Of a DNA stretch of 26,641 bases, positions 23,041 through 26,641 are shown piece by piece. The translations under genes were made by a program, and so were the position numbers. Positions within the stretch are counted from its first letter, which is position 1. Each line of letters opens with the position of its first letter. The stretch is from positions 1 through 26,641 of the forward strand of contig DASQDR010000012.1 in the NCBI GenBank assembly GCA_035634055.1, in the 5' to 3' direction. The stretch comes from JAICTV01 sp035634055. Lineage in GTDB: Bacteria > Planctomycetota > Phycisphaerae > Tepidisphaerales > Tepidisphaeraceae. Under the pieces are notes generated by a model. It made no database searches and had not been told where the DNA came from. It saw nothing but the letters and a program-made list of their open reading frames with translations.

Positions 23041-25914
23041 ATGATGTCTACAGGGAAGTCGATCACGCCAGCAGGGAACGCTTCGGGCTCCGGCGCCGAG
23101 GGCGCCGCCACCACGGCCGCCACCACCACGGCCGCCACCACCACTGCCGCCGCCGCCACCGGCATGGCCGCGGTCGAGCGGTTGCCGTTCAAGCAGTTCG
23201 TCTGGGGGGCGGGCATCGAGTGCTCGTTCCTCCCGCATCTCAACGTCGACCAGTACGAGTGGACCCAGCACAACCGTTTTTGGCGCGACGACCTCCGCCG
23301 CGCCAAGGACCTGGGCATCTCCCACCTGCGCTACGCGTTCCCGTGGCACGTGCTCGAGCCGCGGCGCGGGCAGTTCGACTGGTCTTACGCCGACGAGCGG
23401 ATGGCGGAGCTCGACAAGCTCGGCATCAACCTGCTGTTGGACGTGATGCACTTCGGCACCCCGCTGTGGCTGAAGCAGGCGGTGGGCGACCCCGAGTTCC
23501 CCGAGGCGCTGGAAGCCTTCACCGAGGCGATGGTCACCCGCTACCGCGGGCAGGTCAGCACGTGGTGCCCGTTCAACGAGCCGCTGGTCAGCGCGCTGTT
23601 CAGCGGCGACTTCGGCTTCTGGCCCCCGCACGCGCGCAAGTGGCGCGGGTACATGCCGGTGCTGAGCCGGATCGTGCAGGGCCTCTCCCGCGCCATGCGC
23701 GCCGTCCGCCGCGTCCAGCCCGAGGCGACCATCCTCCACGTCGACGCCGCCGAGGGGTACAAGACCCGCAAGAAGGAGCTCGAGGCCGAGGTGAAGCGCC
23801 GCAATTTGCGCCGCTTCATCGTGATGGACCTGCTGAGCGGTCGCGTCGACGAGCACCACCCGCTGTACTCCTGGGTGAACAGCTTCGGGCTGAGCGACTT
23901 GGATTTGGAGTGGTTCCGCACCAACCCGCAGCAGCCGGACGTGCTGGGATTGGACTACTACTCGCACAGCGACTGGCAGCTCGAGATCCAGCCCGGCGGC
24001 AACATCCGCCAGCGCCGCGCCGACAACCCGCTGGGGTTCTACGGCATCGGCAACGCCTACTGGCAGCGGTACGGCATCCCGCTGATGCTGACCGAGACCA
24101 GCATCGAGGGCCAGGCGATCAACCGCGAGATCTGGCTCGACACCAACATCGACGACATCCGCCGCCTGCGCGAGGAGGGCGTCCCGGTGCTGGGGCTGGT
24201 GTGGTGGCCGATGATCGACCAGGTCGACTGGGACGGCGCGCTGCTGCACCGGGTGGGCAAGATCCACAACGTCGGCATGTGGAAGCTCGAGCGGCAGACG
24301 GACGGGACGCTGACGCGCGAGGAGACGCCGCTGGTCGAGCTGTTCCGCGCCGCCGCCCAGGCGGGCGAGGAGCGGGTCGGCAAGCTGGAGCACATCAGCT
24401 ACCCGTCGCAGGAGGCGGAGGAAGAGCAGCTCCCGCCGGTGGGCGAGTGGATCCAGCCGAAGCTGGTTTCCGACGCGCTGGCGCAGCAGCCCGCCGCCCG
24501 CGCCACCGAGACGGGCAAGTCCAACGGCAACGGGAACGGCAACGGCCACGGCAACGGTCACAGCGCCGTCGCCGAGCCGGGCGCCCGCGGGCGGGTGGTT
24601 GATCCCGCGCCAGGGCTGGCCGCCGAGGCGCCCGCCGCCCACGCGGCGGCGCTCCAGGCGCAGGGGGCGGCGTCGATCGACGTCGCCGACAGCCGCGCCA
24701 CCGGCCGGTACGGCATCGTCGTCTTCAGCCACCTGCGCTGGGGCTTCGTCTGGCAGCGCCCGCAGCAGTTCCTGTCGCGCTTCGCCAAGAAGCACCCGAT
24801 CCTCTTCGTCGAAGAGCCGTTCTTCGACCGCCCCGAGGGCGCCGAGCCGGACATCCAGTTCCACCGCGTGATGCCCAACGTCACCGTGGTCTGCCCGCAC
24901 ATCTCGGTGGAGTGGGACAGGAACCCCAAGCTCCCCGCGATGCTCCGCGAGTGGACGCGCGACGCGATCGACCGGATGAACGACGACGACGGGTCGTTCG
25001 ATCGCCCGCTGCTGTGGTACTACAGCCCGATGGACTCCGCCTGGTCGCTGGGATACTTCCCCAACCGCGGCGTGGTCTACGACTGCATGGACGAGCTCTC
25101 GCAGTTCACCGGCGCCCCCAAAACGCTGGTGGAGAACGAGGCCCGGCTGATCCGCCACGCCGATATCGTCTTCACCGGCGGGTACAACCTTGGCGACAAG
25201 AAGCGCAAGCAGCACGACAACGTCCACACGTTCGGCTGCGGCGTGGAGGTCTCGCACTTCGGCAAGGCGCGCGACCCCAAGACCAAGATCCCGCACGACA
25301 TCGACTTCATGCCGCGCCCGATCCTCGGGTGGTTCGGCGTGGTCGACGAGCGCGTCGACTACGCGATGGTCGGCGAGATGGCGCGCCTGCGCCCGGACTG
25401 GTCGTTCGCCATGGTCGGGCCGGTCGTCAAGGTTGACCCGAACATGCTGCCGCACTCGCCCAACCTGTTCTGGCTCGGCGGGCGCGACTACCAGGTGCTG
25501 CCCAACTACTGCGCGGCGTTCGACGTGAACATGATGGCGTTCGCCATCAACGCGGCGACGGAGTTCATCAACCCCACCAAGGGGCTGGAGTACATGGCGA
25601 CCGGCAAGCCAATCGTCAGCACCCACGTGCGCGACGTGGTCAAGCAGTGGAGCGACATTGTCCTGCTGGCCAAGAACACCGATGAGTTCCTCGATCAGGC
25701 ATGGAGGGCGTACGTGCGCGGCGACGACGTCCCGCAGCGCGTGGAGCGCGGGCTGGAGCTGGCCGGGCAGTGCAGTTGGGAAGTGACCGTGGCGCGCATG
25801 CAGTCGCTGATCAAGGAAGCGATCACCAGGAGCGACCGCCGCTCGGGCGGCAAGATCGAGCCGCTGCCCGAGGCGGAGCTGGAATATCAATACATGCCCA
25901 CCCAGGGCTCATGA
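23041..25914 (+). CDS. GH1-type glycosidase fused to GT4-type glycosyltransferase
   Basis: 957 residues. A Thr/Ala-rich N-terminus (1-45) precedes a GH1-like barrel (about 50-440). The acid/base glutamate is Glu180 in CPFNEP, and the probable nucleophile is Glu352 in LMLTETSIEG; both match retaining beta-glycosidases. A linker (about 450-552) includes a Gly/Asn/His run at 496-508. The second half (about 556-930) is a GT-B-type glycosyltransferase, beginning GIVVFSHLRWGFVWQRPQQFLSR and carrying EFINPTKGLEYMATGKPIVST (841-861), the donor-binding element of GT4-like enzymes with Glu850. One chain thus pairs a sugar-cleaving (or transglycosylating) domain with a sugar-transferring one. No signal peptide is seen, suggesting a cytoplasmic role in surface glycan synthesis. 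GGAGAAGG at 23026-23033 fixes the start. The FAD enzyme gene follows after 193 bp. Confidence 0.88.
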   Translation: MMSTGKSITPAGNASGSGAEGAATTAATTTAATTTAAAATGMAAVERLPFKQFVWGAGIECSFLPHLNVDQYEWTQHNRFWRDDLRRAKDLGISHLRYAFPWHVLEPRRGQFDWSYADERMAELDKLGINLLLDVMHFGTPLWLKQAVGDPEFPEALEAFTEAMVTRYRGQVSTWCPFNEPLVSALFSGDFGFWPPHARKWRGYMPVLSRIVQGLSRAMRAVRRVQPEATILHVDAAEGYKTRKKELEAEVKRRNLRRFIVMDLLSGRVDEHHPLYSWVNSFGLSDLDLEWFRTNPQQPDVLGLDYYSHSDWQLEIQPGGNIRQRRADNPLGFYGIGNAYWQRYGIPLMLTETSIEGQAINREIWLDTNIDDIRRLREEGVPVLGLVWWPMIDQVDWDGALLHRVGKIHNVGMWKLERQTDGTLTREETPLVELFRAAAQAGEERVGKLEHISYPSQEAEEEQLPPVGEWIQPKLVSDALAQQPAARATETGKSNGNGNGNGHGNGHSAVAEPGARGRVVDPAPGLAAEAPAAHAAALQAQGAASIDVADSRATGRYGIVVFSHLRWGFVWQRPQQFLSRFAKKHPILFVEEPFFDRPEGAEPDIQFHRVMPNVTVVCPHISVEWDRNPKLPAMLREWTRDAIDRMNDDDGSFDRPLLWYYSPMDSAWSLGYFPNRGVVYDCMDELSQFTGAPKTLVENEARLIRHADIVFTGGYNLGDKKRKQHDNVHTFGCGVEVSHFGKARDPKTKIPHDIDFMPRPILGWFGVVDERVDYAMVGEMARLRPDWSFAMVGPVVKVDPNMLPHSPNLFWLGGRDYQVLPNYCAAFDVNMMAFAINAATEFINPTKGLEYMATGKPIVSTHVRDVVKQWSDIVLLAKNTDEFLDQAWRAYVRGDDVPQRVERGLELAGQCSWEVTVARMQSLIKEAITRSDRRSGGKIEPLPEAELEYQYMPTQGS

Positions 25915-26107
25915 CCGGCCGCCGCCGCTGCCGCCGCCGCCGCCTTCGTGTGGCGCGTGCGTGCGGGCGTGACCGGCCGCCCTGGGCGGCGAACGTGAAA
26001 AGGATGGGCAGTTGCAGGGATGTGCCAGACAACCCTGTAGGGGCGGTTCGCCCGCCCAGTGAGTTTCCGCGGCGGCTCTCGAAGGCTGCCCTTACAGAGG
26101 AGAACGA

Positions 26108-26641
26108 ATGGAACCCAAGATCGTCATCATCGGCGCCGGCCCGACCGGCCTGGGCGCCGCTTACCGCCTGAAAGAGCTCGGCTACAAGAACTTCCACATG
26201 TACGAGCGCAGCCCGTACATCGGCGGGCTCGCCAGCAGCTTCACCGACTCCGCCGGCTTCACGTGGGACATCGGCGGCCACGTGATGTTCAGCCACTACA
26301 AGTACTACGACGACTGCTTCGACAAGCTGATGGGCAACGACTTCCAGCTCAACATGCGCGAGTGCTGGGTGCGCATGTTCGACAACTGGGTGCCGTACCC
26401 GTTCCAGAACAACATCCGCCACCTCCCCAAGGAAGTCACCTACGAGTGCCTCGCCGGGCTCGTCAAGGCGCAGGCGCGCGGCGACCATCGCTCGGCCGGC
26501 AACTTCCGCGAGTTCATCGACAAGGTGTTCGGCGACGGCATCGCCAAGCACTTCATGCTCCCCTACAACTTCAAGGTCTGGGCCCACCCCGCCGAGATGA
26601 TGAACAAGGAGTGGATCGGCGAGCGCGTCGCGGTGCTGGAC
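26108..26641 (+). CDS. FAD-dependent oxidoreductase/mutase, N-terminal part (runs off the window)
   Basis: 178 codons are present and the gene continues past the edge. The N-terminus has the dinucleotide-binding fold IVIIGAGPTGLGAAYRL, Glu33 at the end of strand two (YERSPYIGGLASS), and FTWDIGGHVMFSHYKYY. This is the superfamily of protoporphyrinogen oxidases, amine oxidases and UDP-galactopyranose mutases. The neighbourhood favours a sugar-nucleotide mutase-like or glycan-related role, but the diagnostic C-terminal part is missing. AGAGGAG at 26096-26102 is a strong ribosome binding site. The 193-bp gap before it contains a GCC-rich stretch at 25918-25944 and nothing else evident. Confidence 0.85.
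   Translation, partial: MEPKIVIIGAGPTGLGAAYRLKELGYKNFHMYERSPYIGGLASSFTDSAGFTWDIGGHVMFSHYKYYDDCFDKLMGNDFQLNMRECWVRMFDNWVPYPFQNNIRHLPKEVTYECLAGLVKAQARGDHRSAGNFREFIDKVFGDGIAKHFMLPYNFKVWAHPAEMMNKEWIGERVAVLD

Noticed and set aside
22897..25890. A 997-codon open frame on the minus strand
   Set aside because: It is antisense to the GH1-GT4 fusion, whose motifs are clear. High G+C leaves stop codons rare in the complementary frame; the product is rich in Arg, Val, Asp and His without any domain pattern.

Overview
The window is GC-rich bacterial DNA, roughly two thirds G+C with strong G/C bias at third codon positions. It most resembles a planctomycete, possibly of the Phycisphaerae type. That placement is inference. 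It rests on F-ATPase b and c subunits that carry signal-peptide-like N-termini, a stand-alone Hanks-type Ser/Thr kinase, several large membrane proteins of unknown role, and short AT-richer repeats scattered in the spacers. There is no rRNA, tRNA, CRISPR array, transposase or integrase that I can support.

Layout. 1-4100: a CE7-type acetyl esterase, then xseA (exonuclease VII large subunit), facing a small Ser/Thr kinase on the minus strand. 4261-9977: an F-type ATP synthase operon on the minus strand, reading atpZ-like, atpI-like, atpB, atpE, atpF, atpH, atpA. It stops after atpA at a good intrinsic terminator, so gamma, beta and epsilon are not here. 10232-12525: diverging from it, a polytopic GT-C-like membrane protein overlapping a small 3-TM protein by ATGA. 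12670-16446: a promoter-led pair made of a membrane-anchored GspE/PilB-like protein with a wrecked ATPase site and a CvpA-like membrane protein with a long extra domain. 16440-20031: on the minus strand, a GT87/mannosyltransferase-like membrane protein with a repetitive insert, a single-TM PDZ-like protein and an MgtC/SapB family protein. 20454-22358: on the minus strand, an exported C39-like peptidase and a receiver-like protein. 23041-end: a GH1-type glycosidase fused to a GT4-type glycosyltransferase, followed by an FAD-dependent oxidoreductase of the UDP-galactopyranose mutase/protoporphyrinogen oxidase superfamily that runs off the window.

Functional themes. The ATP synthase genes are housekeeping. 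The two polytopic glycosyltransferase-like proteins, the GH1-GT4 fusion and its FAD-enzyme neighbour point to cell-surface glycan or glycolipid synthesis. The most unusual gene is the GspE-like protein at 12786-14492. It keeps the fold landmarks and the tetracysteine zinc motif of secretion ATPases, but has lost the Walker A lysine, the Walker B glutamate and the His-box histidine, and it has gained N-terminal membrane helices. The spacers hold several repeat types: an inverted repeat inside the atp operon, eight 13-bp tandem units, a repeated TTGGGTTYGTTTTC motif and a 62-nt hairpin. These look like small non-coding repeat families of this lineage.
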